From contig NMRA01000368.1 of the NCBI GenBank assembly GCA_002633005.1, positions 172,166-236,165 of the forward strand: a stretch of 64,000 nucleotides of DNA. Reading direction: 5' to 3'. This DNA comes from Phoronis australis. Lineage: Eukaryota; Phoronida; Phoronidae. The translations under genes and the position numbers were made by a program. Below are positions 51,802 through 63,400 of the stretch, piece after piece. Under the pieces are notes generated by a model, which searched no databases, was not told where the DNA came from, and saw only the letters and a list, made by a program, of their open reading frames with translations. Position 1 is the first letter of the stretch; each line of letters starts with the position of its first letter.

Positions 51802-51911
51802 TACAGGGGAATGGTTTTATTCCCAGAATGCACTTTATTAATTAATATTCAAACGATAATTACTGGGTTCAATACAGTTCAAAACAACAACGTAAACCTT
51901 CATTTAAACTC

Positions 51912-51930
51912 TCCTGGACTGGCCCCCAAA
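51912..51930 (-). other. Primer binding site region
   Basis: Next to the 5' LTR in the coding sense is TTTGGGGGCCAGTCCAGGAG. TGG plus the following bases is the expected place and start for a tRNA 3'-end complement. I cannot name the tRNA. Confidence 0.6.
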
Positions 51931-52824
51931 TGTCAGATAATTGACTGTGGGTTTGCTTAAAAGGTAGCTATTCTTTGAGATTGTGCGTAGATGGAGAGTG
52001 AATAATCAAATCCAGTAATTAATGTATTATAGGACAATCCCTAATTAGACAAATGAAACCTATTGTTAATTAAGTAATCAACTACAAAGAGTAAATACGT
52101 TAGCGCCCTCTTTAAATATTACTTTAATCAAACAACCAAAACAATCCAATGTCTTATCCGCTATCCAAGCTAGGACACTCCACTTGTTGGATGTCAGTCC
52201 TGTTGGTGAATCTTCGAACTACACACACTGTATAGCGACAGTGTACTTGCTGGTCACCGTCTCTGGTGATGCAAAACTTGAAGGCAGTTTCTTCTACCCA
52301 CGATTCTTCTTGCTGGTCACAGTTTCTGATTGGTGACGCAACACTTTCGGTAGTATCGTACTACCCACGATGCAAGTGACAAGCTCTTAGTTAACTTCCT
52401 GTTCGTTAACCCTTGCCCTTGCCACGATCCTTTCTAGAATCTTCCACGAGATGGCTCTGTCGTACAATTTCCTCTGTACACTGTAGCAAGACTTTATGCT
52501 TCAACTACTGTAGCTCATCTAATTATCTTGATTTCAGCCCATAATATAACATTCGAATTATTTAGTGATTGGCTAATAAAAAACACATGATCATATCCAC
52601 TCGTATTATTGGCTGTTACAATTTGTTCTCAGAATATTCTAGAATCTCTAGAGTACTTTGACCCCAGAACCCAAAGTTGTAAACACCATCTAAAAATAGA
52701 TTTTGACGTTAAAATACATGTCAACAAGTCTGACCCCATGATTTAAAAGTACATATGCACAAATTTTGGGCAACTTAAAATGGATCTTTTCTTACTAATT
52801 ACTTAATCAATATATATTCTGACA
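51931..52824 (-). repeat. 5' LTR of the gypsy element
   Basis: 894 bp, pair of 46509-47404. It carries the promoter side of the element in minus orientation. The flank after it, ACCGT, is the right target duplication. Confidence 0.93.
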
Positions 52825-54288
52825 ACCGTTTTAGGAGTAGTAAAACGCACTCATTTCTCTCTTTACTACATTAAAAAGTTCATGATACTGTACGTACAAC
52901 ACAAAATTGCAATAGCTGCTCCTAGAGAGCCATCACTTCGTAGTCGCGTATTGTTTTTGTAATCTCAAAATAACCTTAAAACCTTATTCCTTAAAGATGC
53001 CTTGTTTTTAACTTATTCCTGTAGTTAGATACTTTTTGCTCTGTATTTTGGAAGTATTTGCTTGTTCTGGTAATTTTTGCTTCGCTTTTTCATTTTTAAC
53101 TTCGCGGTTAGCCACTGTTAAGATGTGGGAAAGGGCCACCTTTTCGACAGGTTACACGAGAACAGAAATTCTAAAACGAAAAGATAGGGAAAAAACGGAA
53201 AATCAAAAACTGTAAAAATACAGAGAAGAATATATTGCAGACTTATATTGCTGTTATGGAAAACAAATTACATAAAACGATACTATGAGTTTCCGTTTCC
53301 ACCAGCTTTAGAATTACTTGGAGAACTAACTCAACGGAGTTATTGCAAGCTGGCTGATTATCAGCTGATCTGAACAAAGGCAGTATGACGAGAAATTGTT
53401 CGTGATTTTTTTGGTAGTGTAAAGAATCCAGTAAATTCAAGGGTAAATTGAAACAGAATGCAAATACTGCCAAAATAGTACTGCAGAGATCCCTGATGAT
53501 AACTTTCAGTGGTAGCGACGTTCCGCATTCAGTGTCTAGCAAGGCGTCAACGCTTCACAGTTATTTCCACTTCTTTACTCTGGAATAAACGTTTTTGGAG
53601 TCAGTAAGTAAAGGGCTATCCAATAATGAAAAATGTTTTGAAATCGGGGTCAAAAATTTTTAGGCGTGAAAAGGTCTAAAAATGATGTTTTTTAACTTTG
53701 ATCTTGCCGTGCATGTGACCAATCGAACTCAAACTTTGTGGGCTTTAGTTTCTCAGCATTCTGCGTCGATCTGGAAAAGAATTTTTGAAATTGGGAGACA
53801 AAAAATTTTTGGCCCCCAAAAAACCCTGAACCATAGGCTTAGGTTTTTTTGGTCGAAAAACTTTTTGTCTTCGATTTTAAAGTTTCTGTTCTTATTTAAA
53901 AGGCCAATCTTCCAAATGGTCAGCCCCCAAGTTTCAGCGTGATCGGCCGCTAATTAGGTAATAGCGGCCCACCAAAGTGACCCACCCAAGGGTCCTTTTT
54001 GGGTCCAAAATTATTTTGTTTTGTTTTCGATTTCAAAAATTCTTTGTGCATCTGATAGCCCTTGTTTCCCCTCTCTAGAAATGTAAGTATCATACTTTTC
54101 TTGGCCTTAGTAAGGACCCAGAAGTGCCCCAAATTGACCTACCCCCTTCAAAATATCAGAAAAGTTGCGCCAAAATAAACTATAGTTTGGGAAGTCATAT
54201 CTTCATGACCAATAACCTGAAGACTACCAAACCGAGACATTTTCAAAGCAAGGTAAAGTGCAAGTTTTCAAATGCGTCTTATTTGTAG
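52825..54288. other. Intergenic, no recognised gene
   Basis: A minus-strand frame of 99 codons (53243-53542) has no family features. 53640-54230 is rich in 'aaaattttt' and 'ggcccccaaaaaa' runs. I see nothing else. Confidence 0.45.
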
Positions 54289-54440
54289 GCCCCTCTCTCC
54301 TTCGGGATCAAGGTTTAAGTTCAACTTCACAGACTCCCCCAATCCAACTTTGGTCCTCCGTTGTGACCTCATTAGGGCTCACCAGAAGAAGCAACTGCCG
54401 GGCTGCCCTCAGAGCACGATGTGTCATATTCATATGGAAT
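54289..54440 (+). CDS. Candidate exon resembling the C-terminal half of a ZP domain
   Basis: Acceptor cgtcttatttgtag and donor gtaagt flank 152 nt that are open in the frame beginning CCC at 54290 (phase 2 in, phase 1 out). It encodes PLSPSGSRFKFNFTDSPNPT, then LVLRCDLIRAHQKKQLPGCP and QSTMCHIHME. The series F-x-F-x-F, L-x-L-x-C-x-L, K-x-L-P-x-C, then C resembles the C-terminal ZP region of endoglin/betaglycan-type proteins. No partner exon is secure. 54795-54966 has protein-like frames (one reading VDTDVCATNSTTTNQAVTKT), but its phase does not join cleanly. It could be a lone exon of a gene or a fossil. Confidence 0.35.
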
Positions 54441-55096
54441 GTAAGTTAAATCCTATCCAACTCCTACAACACTGTTACATGCATTACAAGCGAAGCACGT
54501 GATACTACCTCGCAACTCTTGCGAATAGGTATAGGATGTCTACGGTCCCGCGTCTTAAATGAACGCAGCTGTGCAAAATTGGCTACGTTATATCCCACAA
54601 ATCTCTACTTAGGCCCGCGATATACATACAATAAGGTCATTTCAGGAATTTCTAGTCAAGCACATTTATCTGTACTGGCCGGTCATATAAGCTAAGGTGC
54701 GTATTATCTTGAGCAGTCTTAAGTTTGTTAACAATTTGTGAATTGGAAGCAATTCAGTCTCCACTAATTGTTTATAGAAAATCTTTCATTGTTACTTTTA
54801 GAATGAAGTGTTTCTAATCCCATCACTGTGGACACCGATGTGTGTGCAACAAATTCTACCACCACAAATCAAGCAGTGACCAAAACAACGACCAGAGACT
54901 TGGGTCCCATGATGCACAAGACACCTCAATTGGCCTGTGAAAGCATTCCAGCATGCAACAATGCGTGACTACCAGATAGTCAAATGACTGGGGTGAACAA
55001 ATTATTAATGAAAAGTGAAAGAAATTAAGTTTGTTCTGCTTTTGAAAGACATGCCTTATGCGGGCACTATATTTATTTTCAACTATATATGAATCT

Positions 55097-55499
55097 GGGC
55101 CCGGTCTCTAATCTTTGTACTCGAAACGAACTCGAAAATATTTTTGGCAATTTCTCTGCTCCTTTTGTGCGAACTTAAAATAATTGGTTATCAGACTGTG
55201 CTCGAATACGTAATAGTTTATGCATAGGAGTTTCTAGTTCAAGATTTCCCTTGAAGACCCATATATTTGTGCTACAAACTCAAGTAAAAACTCGAAATTT
55301 CGAGTTCAAACTCGAACTTATTGCTTTAATATTGGGTTTAAAAACTTTGAACTAAGGGCAATAAATTATCTACGTAAGTTATTGTGTACTCGAGCATAGA
55401 ATAATAGACACTTATCTCGAGTTCGCCCAAAAGTAGAGTAGAAAATGCCAAACCTCATTTCGAGTTCCATTTCGAGTAAAAAGATTGGAGACCGGGCCC
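55097..55499. mobile_element. 403-bp inverted-repeat element (MITE-like)
   Basis: The left end GGGCCCGGTCTCTAATCTTT and its continuation (about 40 bp in all) pair with the complement of the right end, agattggagaccgggccc at 55482-55499. The inside contains several more 'actcgaa'/'ttcgagt' words in both orientations, so it could fold along much of its length. There is no coding capacity and I see no clean target duplication. Confidence 0.8.
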
Positions 55500-56460
55500 T
55501 GGTCCTAGTACAAGAGCTCAAATTTTTTAACTATTGAATTTTTTGGGATGATACAGGTTAGGATTCATCCAGGTGTAGTTAAAGTGTCAAAATTATGAGT
55601 ACCGGACATACCTTATAAAACCTTACATGGCAGTGAGTAGCGTTCACTCAGTCTGATGGTACTACATTTAATCTATAGGGTAAGATATGGAAGGTTTGTA
55701 TCACTTATAACCAACCTGTGTGAAATTTGGTGATTGTAGAGTCGCCTATTCTGTTTTCACTGCAGTCAGCCTTTCTGATTCTGTGACTCAATTACCTTGC
55801 AATTTCCTGCTTTCATCGCGTATGCACCGTACTTTTTGTTGCTTCCTGCTTCTATAACCTTTTGGTAATGGTGTCTTTTGTGTGCTTTTATTAAGTGTTA
55901 ATTACCAATGTTGTAAAAGAATTACTAATTATTTTCCATACACCATACTTACTGATAACACAATCACAGTTCTGATATCACAATCTATCAAAGTGATAGA
56001 CAACATTCCTGTAAATAGGTGTGTACTGCATCTAAGTTATGCCAAAAATGGGAAAAGGAGTCAAACGAAATTAATTTTAAAATTTGTCAACTTTTGTTTA
56101 ATGAAAAGTGATTGGTTATTCGACACCTTGCAGACATAGCATGTTTTACTTCTGGCAAGTACATTGTCTGCTAATAATGGTCATTGTGTGGTCGGGTGGT
56201 TGTAGCACGATACCAAGAGTTCAACTATTGGAAGACTTTCCCGATTCTTTTTTCGTTTTACTAGACAGTAAAATAAATGCAAACATTTCCCGTTACAATA
56301 CACTAACCGTAAGCTGAGTGTGCTCTGCTTAGAGTGTGGCGCCTTCTCTAGGATATTACGCATGAAAATATCTGAGTTGCGAATCTCTTGTCTATAATCT
56401 ATGGACACATGTATCATAAAAATTAAAAAATCTAAACTTCTTCATAAGCAGATGTATTTT

Positions 56461-56474
56461 GTACCATCTAGTGG
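56461..56474 (-). promoter_or_regulatory. CTCF-core-like motif in dispersed repeat
   Basis: On the minus strand this reads CCACTAGATGGTAC, 13 of 14 consensus positions. It is the dispersed counterpart of 2547-2560. Confidence 0.3.
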
Positions 56475-57091
56475 CCATTTTTATGATTCAAATATACACC
56501 CCCAGAATCGCACCGTTAGCGATGCATTCATGAGCACATTTCAACCTCCTGTGTTGCTCTTCTTTGACAATGTATCATTTAGGAAATGCAGTTTCAAGTG
56601 TTATTTTTCTGAGAATCATTTCGTATAATCCACTGTGCCAGTTCTGTTTAGCTTGTCCACTTGGAACCACAATGCCTAACTCCGCCAAGTTACATCATAC
56701 TGTCATGTGTTGCATCTTGCCAGTCCCAAGCCTGGAAAAAGGAGGAGGGGGCATTTTATGTGGTCCTTCTGTTGATATCACTGTGTGTAGACTGCTTGGC
56801 TATAAATGGATTACATAGGAATATGCTATTTGAGCTTTCACAGGCAGGTATGGGGGCACACTTTGAGGGAGCATTAGAAAAACTTTTGGTACTTCATTTA
56901 AGTAATAAATGAAAGTTTCCTTTCCAAAGTTGTGGTTGGTCCCTTCTTACGACATATCCTAGATCCTGGAGTTCACGAGCTCTCTCACGCATATGTGTAT
57001 GTACATGTACTTGTGGGTGGGTGCTAGGGTTGACGAGTGAATGTGTGTCATACTGACCTTTCCAATACTGGTGACGGGAGCACTTCGTACT

Positions 57092-57092
57092 T

Positions 57093-57160
<68 letters not shown>
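57092..57160. repeat. Microsatellite (AC)n(AT)n
   Basis: About 19 bp of AC repeats followed by about 48 bp of AT repeats. Frames across it are artefacts. Confidence 0.97.
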
Positions 57161-57163
<3 letters not shown>

Positions 57164-57328
57164 CATGTGTTATGAATTAATAAATATGCAGTTCTCAATG
57201 AATGATTAAAACTGGAACTTTAAGAGTGTTTAAGTTATATCTGTCAAATAACTTGTGCAAGGCAAGCTGTTGAGTAGATGGTAAAAGACCAACACAATGC
57301 AGAGCACCCCAGCTCGATTGACCGAATG

Positions 57329-58108
57329 TGTCAGAATATAGTCTGACAGTATTTTTAGTTGTATTGTTTTGTTTTGTTTTGTTTTGTTTTGTTATCCAGT
57401 TTGATTGGCATGACCCCTGAGTTAAGTACAGTGTAGATGTAATTTGTTTACTACAAAATAGTGTAGAACTTTCTAGAAGACTGAGGTCAGAACAGTGATG
57501 ATCTAATTTGTTTACTACAGTATAGTGTAGAACTTTCTAAAAGACTCTAGCATGACAGTGATAAATGCAGTCTGGAATATTCTAGAGACTAGTACATGTT
57601 TGTAGAATGGTTGGGTAGATTCAAGAAAGTTCTAGAATGTGCTTGAATTGATGAAAAGTTCCAGAACAATGCAATAGGCTATAAATACACAAGCACGGGT
57701 TTGTGTTAGTCAGGTCAAGTCAGTTCAAGAGAAGATCAAGTCGGGAGATCAAGTAAGTTCAAGCAAGTTAATCAGGAGAACTACAGTTGAGTTGCAGCGA
57801 AGAGAATCAGCAATTACAGCGATAGTCAATAGAGAGCCAGCTATACAGACAGCAGGTTACTGAATAGATGAGTGTAACAGTTGATGAACATGTCTCAGAA
57901 GTTGATCACAAGCCAATGCTTCGCAGCACTGGCTGGAGCATAGAACAGACATTACGTCGGACGTTTTGTTCGAGTAGGCTTATGAACATACGGTCGGGAT
58001 TAATAAAGGATTAACTCGAACCAGTCTTCAGTCTATCGTCGCACCGAAAGCTATTAGCACCGGTCTTTAATAACCTGCGCCCACCCACACACGGGGAAAA
58101 ACGTGACA
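57329..58108 (+). repeat. 5' LTR of family B element
   Basis: 780 bp, TGTCAGA...GTGACA. A TATA box (gctataaatac) lies near 57680 and AATAAA near 58001. It begins with a perfect 7-bp inverted pair, TGTCAGA-atatag-TCTGACA. Confidence 0.92.
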
Positions 58109-58130
58109 ATTGGCGAGCACGCCAGGAGCT
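58109..58130 (+). other. Primer binding site region
   Basis: Directly after the LTR: at, then TGGCGAGCACGCCAGGAG, the expected position and TGG start of a tRNA-primed site. tRNA not identified. Confidence 0.6.
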
Positions 58131-58279
58131 TACTGACGGTAACAAGGTGTGATATAGTGGACTGTTGGAATTAGCAACTCACTATTGAGACAAGATCTCA
58201 ACTAAGGGAGTTAATGGTCCTCAGACAAGAAATGGGTATGCAGGGGAAGCAACTCCAAAAGTCAGCAGCGGTCAGCCAC

Positions 58280-58843
58280 CGAGGTTCTCAGAGTAAGAGG
58301 ATTCGGTGAAGCATGCTAACCCTGAACGTGCCTTCAAAGGAAAGCTGCGTCTGAATGGGGGGTATGTTGGCATGAAGAAGGTTTCAGTGTTGAGAGACAC
58401 AGGCTTCACGGCAATTGTGGTTCGATCCAGTCTAGTCGAACCAGGAGATATGACCTGCCGGAAGTGGTCATGCGAGTTGGCGGACTCTACCAAGAGATGG
58501 CTGCTTGTCGCAAAGATCAACATCAAGACACCGTACTACACAAAAGAAGCGTTTGCGTCCAGTGGCCGATTTGATTATCGGGGACGTACCTGGCGCCTTG
58601 GACACAGGAGATGTTGAGCGACAGCAGAGGGAAACTACTGTCAACGAGGACAATACACGCAATAGCCTTGTGGAGGGTCCGAAAGATGACTCTCAAAAGG
58701 GTACGACTTCCCAAGAGAAGAACCCAGTGACCTCAACTCTAAAGGGAGAAAAGGTGGCCGACACGTCGGTAGGAACAGATCCTGATGAATCCAGCATGGA
58801 AACGGTAGCAGTGACTACCAGGGCTCATATAAAAAAAAAATAA
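58280..58843 (+). pseudogene. Protease relic of family B element
   Basis: One frame has KVSVLRDTGFTAIVVRSSLV, with the retropepsin D-T-G, then KINIKTPYYTKE. Near 58555 the reading passes to another frame that has PVADLIIGDVPGALD, the second half of a retropepsin, and ends VTTRAHIKKK-stop at 58843. The same series (R-D-T-G, D-L-I-x-G, V-T-T-R-A) is in the gypsy element at 50745-49543, so the two families are related. Frameshifted and without polymerase, it is inactive. Confidence 0.8.
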
Positions 58844-59011
58844 TTGCAGGCGGTCTGATACACGTTGTATCAGACGTGGGCAGGCCTCGCATGTGGGCTC
58901 AAGCAGAGACTGTAAGTCAGGGAGCAGTTTAGAGGTGGATAAAGCATTAGGTTATGTACATATATGCCAGATGATTTTGTGTTGGAAAATTATATAGTAA
59001 TTTTCTGTTTA

Positions 59012-59023
59012 GCAGGGGTGTGT
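59012..59023 (+). other. Polypurine-like tract before the 3' LTR
   Basis: The bases before the 3' LTR read agcaggggtgtgt. The purine run is short and interrupted by T, so this is a weak call based mainly on position. Confidence 0.4.
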
Positions 59024-59328
59024 TGTCAGAATATAGTCTGACAGTATTTTTAGTTGTATTGTTTTGTTTTGTTATTCTGTTTGATTGGCATGAACCCTGA
59101 GTTAAGTACAATGATGATGTAATTTGTTTACGGCAGAATAGTATGGAACTTTCTTGTAGACTGAGTTCAGCAGTGATGATGTAATTTGTTTACTGCAGTA
59201 TACTGTGGAACTTTATGGAAGACTCTAGCTTGACGGTGATTAATGCATTCTGGAATATTCTAGAGACTAGTATATGTAGTATATGTTTGTAGAATGACTG
59301 GGTAGATTCAGGAAAGTTCTAGAATGTG
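59024..59328 (+). repeat. Truncated 3' LTR of family B element
   Basis: Matches the first 305 bp of the LTR, with a shorter (TTTTG)n tract, then stops abruptly at 'tagaatgtg'. Confidence 0.9.
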
Positions 59329-59929
59329 GTAGCTTTTACCAGTTCTGTCGCTATATGGGGGCAAGCCTAAATAGACAGAATAGCAAATAAGCCTTGAAAA
59401 TTACCAAAATGTTGCATTTTGCCTACTCAAATGGCGGTTCTTCCTCTCGGTATCGTCGGTAATGGCAACGACACTGCCGTGTAATGCTCTTTCTTTGACC
59501 TAATTTCCTGCAGACGTTCTCAACATTAACTATTGAATTCGGTTGATCACATGGTAAAAACGATAACCAGAAGTCGATTGGACCAGTGGCAGATCTACGT
59601 TTTCAGTAACGGGGGCTTAGGATTCGAGCGAATCCGAGGCGCGTAGCAAACCCCTCCAGTGTAAGATTTTTGTAGTTTTTAGTAGCTGATTTCGTTTTTT
59701 TGACGACATTTTTTCAATTTTCAATTTTTACTTTTGATCCTGTCCCGAGGGGTGGGGTTGAACCACCCCTGTAGATCTTCCTCTGCAGACATGCACAATT
59801 TGCTCAAAAACCAGAAATGAAACTGGTAAAAAATCATTTACTACAACGGGGCTTATTTATGGATTAATTTCCCCTCTGATTCCAAATCTGCATCATATCC
59901 TTAGTAATTAAGTTTTAAAACCATAATTA

Positions 59930-60290
59930 TCAGACGTCAATTTAATTACAAGTGTTCTGTGTAGCAAATGTGCCTTAAATATCCTCAGACCAACCTATTT
60001 TTATCTATATATATGATGTCATGTATTTTTATTAACTGCTTGTAATCATTTATCAAGACATTATTTATTCATGTTGTCTTATACTTTTAGTATCGTCTAT
60101 TTATAGTTTATTTATTATTCATTTTGTTTCATCATTCTTTCCATGTCAGTTTCATATTCAGCATTGATCACTTAAGTGTTGCCTTTCATTTTTGGAAGTC
60201 TGTTTGTATGTCCATGGAAAGCAACTATTGTAAGTATATGTAGGCCTGATCTATACCGGTGCCAATAAATAAATAAAAGAATGATAGTGT
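59930..60290 (+). mobile_element. Possible LINE 3' tail
   Basis: The region ends with tgatctataccggtgccaat and then aaataaataaaag. A short (AATA)n-type end after such a block is typical of CR1/L2-like LINE 3' ends. No protein part is present. Confidence 0.3.
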
Positions 60291-60436
60291 AATCAAATAT
60301 TAGGTCTAACGTATATAATAAAATCTTGTGTCATGTTGACATTTTCAGAAAAATACATCCGATAACGCACCTGAGTTTTGGTTGCAAAACGATCTAATAT
60401 GAAACGAACAGCTGTAAACAAAGATTACATGGTTAG

Positions 60437-60483
60437 AGGTCACCTACTCTGACTGACACGAGCAGAGGTCACCTATTTGACCT
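60437..60483. promoter_or_regulatory. Cluster of three AGGTCA half-sites
   Basis: AGGTCA at 60437-60442 and 60466-60471, and TGACCT at 60478-60483. The last two form an inverted repeat with a 6-bp spacer. Nuclear receptors bind such half-sites, but no promoter is known here. Confidence 0.25.
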
Positions 60484-63400
60484 CCTTGCGGGCGCACATA
60501 CTCCAGCTCTTCCGGTGGTGTAGTGGGGAAACCAAGCGTGGCCTTTTCGCTTCACCTCGACCGCTAAACCATCAACACCCATATGTACAAGCTTCTACAG
60601 CGGAAACACCTAACGATCTTTCCTTTTCATACACAAACACATCGTAGCATGTACACTTGATCATGTGGGAAATACAATCGTGAACAGCATTTTTCCAACA
60701 TGTTCCCCATTTCTTTCACTTTCACTTTCAGTGTAAATGATTTTATGGTCTTTGTGGTAGGTGAAACAAACCCATAAAGTGTGATATGTCTGAACAATGT
60801 TGCATGGAAATTACAGAGAGATAAGTCGACCTGTTTTCAGATTTCGCTCTCCTTGATTAGCTAAAATGGATGCTTTACCTTTCGGTTCTCTGGTACCCGT
60901 TGAAGGATGCTTTTAGAAACTCCTCGAACCGTGATAAACAATAGGCCTGCGAATCGTGATGCTGGACAAAAAGTATAAGAAAGGTTAACAATGGACTCGA
61001 TTGATTGTAATGTACAAACCTCGATATAAAAATCACTGTGAATCGTCAATAGTTTGCTTCCATAGCAGTACAAAACAATTTAGCTCCCTCGACCCTGAGC
61101 GCTATATGGTATAAATTGCTTAGTGGCCTGGCTGAGCTGTGGAATGTCTACCCCCTTGAAGTCGTAGAGGATTTCAATCAGAACTAGGTCACAAGCACTG
61201 CACGTAATTAAAACCTCGTTACTAAGTCATTAATAAACATATACTTACCAAAGTTTCAGCAATACATCTTGTGTAAATGAGCTTCGTGTTGATATAAAAT
61301 TTATCCAATTTTAATACTAATAAAGGGTTGAACAAGCAGTTTTATACTTTTTGTTTTCCAGAAACAAAGACGTTTGTTTACAAATAATCCATTTAAATTT
61401 CCAGAGTACATGTCAGAAAAGTTTTCCGTGTGATGTTAACTCATTATAATCCAGATCACTGAAATCTGTATCTAAATCTGACCACTCAGTGCCATCAGTA
61501 CCATAACTACCATATCCATAATCCCACTGAAGTCTATATCTAAATGTGACCAATGTCATCAGTATCCACACTATCCTCCATAATGATAACTTCAAGAACT
61601 AGGAGTAGAAGAGATGATACCCGTGTAATACCCAGGCAGTATTTCAAGTGAACACAATGCTAGTGACAGAGTAGAATGTTCCCAGTAACTGGTCATTTTG
61701 TTATTGGAATCTGATCAGTTCCAACAAAATAAGCAGGGGCACCCTAGCAGATAATTAAGTGGTGACAGCAGTGTTATGTATTACCAATTAGACTCAAATT
61801 CACAGCAATTAGTTCCAATCTAGTCTTCAAATCAAATAAACATACTATATTTCGTGGAAGAACATCTCTATCTTTCAAAAGTTACAACAACCACTACAAA
61901 GTTAACTTGCTCCCTAGTTTTCCTTGAATTGATACTTAGCTTGTGAATAAATGGTTCCAAAGTCCAGAAATAACAGCCAATAGGCATTAACTTCACAAAC
62001 AATAAGTTAATACCGAGTCTGGTGTCTCAATCCTCATTGGATATAAAGCTGGGAATACACTAGACATATTTAAACTTAAACCAATACGTTGCTGCCTTCT
62101 AAAACTCCTGAAGGCGTGATCCGCCTGTGAGATACATTGTTTAGATAACGCCTCCAGACGGCATCAGGGTCTGAGTGAAAACAAACAGTCACGCCATATG
62201 ACGGGATCAGGGACGAATGAGCAGAAAGCGTGTATCAAAAGAATATTGGATCTACAGAACTCTTGCCAATAATAACAATTAGAAACAAGTGGTGTTTTGG
62301 CGGTTCTTAACATTGCTGGATTTCTGGATCGTGACAAGTCGGCAATCCAAGCAGAACGATAAAAGGAAAGAGGACTTGTTCATGTACTTTGGACCAAAAG
62401 GTAAGGAGGTAAGGAGGTAGAAAGGTACAATTAAGTCACACATTTCCAACAGTTATAATATTAACGATGACTTAGCTCAAAATAATCTGATGGTACACCT
62501 CGTAAAACGGAAAGATGTGTTGGACGAGTTTTAAGAGGTGGGAAATGTTAAAGAGCAGGAAACACTCTATAGATCGCCAACTTCATTAGAGCACTTTTTT
62601 AAGTTTCGTGTATTACAGATTATTAATAATACTTAACGTTCCGTTTTTGTTAGGACGAAGTGTAATGAAGTTGGTCAAGATGTCTCCAAAACGTGTACTT
62701 CTTTTAAGTTTGATGCAACCTTTATCAGCGGCTCATGTATGCGGTTAATATTTTATGCAGTCAGACATAATTTGAACGTCACCATCAGAACTAGTATTAA
62801 AAATTACTGATTACTTTCAACTGAATGAAAGGTTGAGTAATGTTGTGTCCAGGCTTAAGACACCGAGTATTCGATTTTTGCCTTCTGTTGACTGACTCTA
62901 CTTATATGAAAGGTATTTGAGATTCGGGTTGCACGCCACACGATGTTTAGTTATTTTCATTCTCTTTGACACCTGTTCCTAGTTTTATAAGAATGTTCAA
63001 TGATACCGGTGACACGGGAAATAAGCTTCTTTGGGAACTAAGCTCAGACAATTTCATGCCTGCATCACTTTTTCTTCATCGGGAAACCATTCATACTAAG
63101 AACTTTCATCTGAGTATGTCGGTATTTGCCAGTATCACATAGTGCATACATGTAGGTTTATTTTTACGTTAAATTAGGTACTAACTTATGTTTTAACTTA
63201 TTACTAATTCCCAGCTCTTACTTAGCTCGGACCCAGGTTATTCTATTGAATTTAGGACACCAAAGAAACTTCAAATTCAAGAAAAATACTACTACAAAAT
63301 TGACTAACAAGAGTTTAAAGTTACAAGAGCTAATAATTTGGGAACAAGAACCATTTACTTAATTGTATTGTTTTCCATAAAAGATAACTTCAGGGCATTT

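Larger units (their letters stand above)
46509..52824 (-). mobile_element. Full-length, inactive Ty3/gypsy LTR retrotransposon, Gmr1-like domain order
   Basis: 6316 bp, coding on the minus strand. LTRs are 46509-47404 (896 bp, 3' LTR) and 51931-52824 (894 bp, 5' LTR), both TGTCAGA...TCTGACA in the coding sense. Order: gag, protease, integrase, RT, RNase H. Integrase ahead of RT is the Ty1/copia order, but the RT, RNase H and GPY-type integrase are gypsy-like. This combination defines the Gmr1-like group reported from deuterostomes. All domains sit in one frame except after a deletion in integrase. In-frame stops at about 50983, 50751 and 48250 and lost catalytic residues make it dead. Confidence 0.93.
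54441..57328. other. Intergenic with inverted-repeat element and microsatellite
   Basis: Holds 55097-55499 (inverted-repeat element), a copy of the dispersed repeat at 56455-56560, and an AC/AT microsatellite at 57092-57160. No gene supported. Confidence 0.6.
57329..59328 (+). mobile_element. Gutted LTR retrotransposon, family B
   Basis: 5' LTR 57329-58108 (780 bp), internal 58109-59023 (915 bp), and a 3' LTR cut off after 305 bp (59024-59328, ending inside 'gttctagaatgtg'). The LTR matches the solo LTR at 31881-32662. The (TTTTG)n tract is longer here than in the solo copy. Most of gag and all of integrase and RT are missing, so it is a deletion derivative. The sequence after 59328 is unrelated. 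Confidence 0.9.

Noticed and set aside
53243..53542. 99-codon minus-strand frame
   Set aside because: No recognisable motif, no splice or promoter context; left as unassigned.
56894..57166. Minus-strand frame with YIYIYI repeats
   Set aside because: Translation of the AC/AT microsatellite.
60505..60575. tRNA-like A-box (tggtgtagtgg)
   Set aside because: No matching B-box or cloverleaf can be drawn from the following bases.
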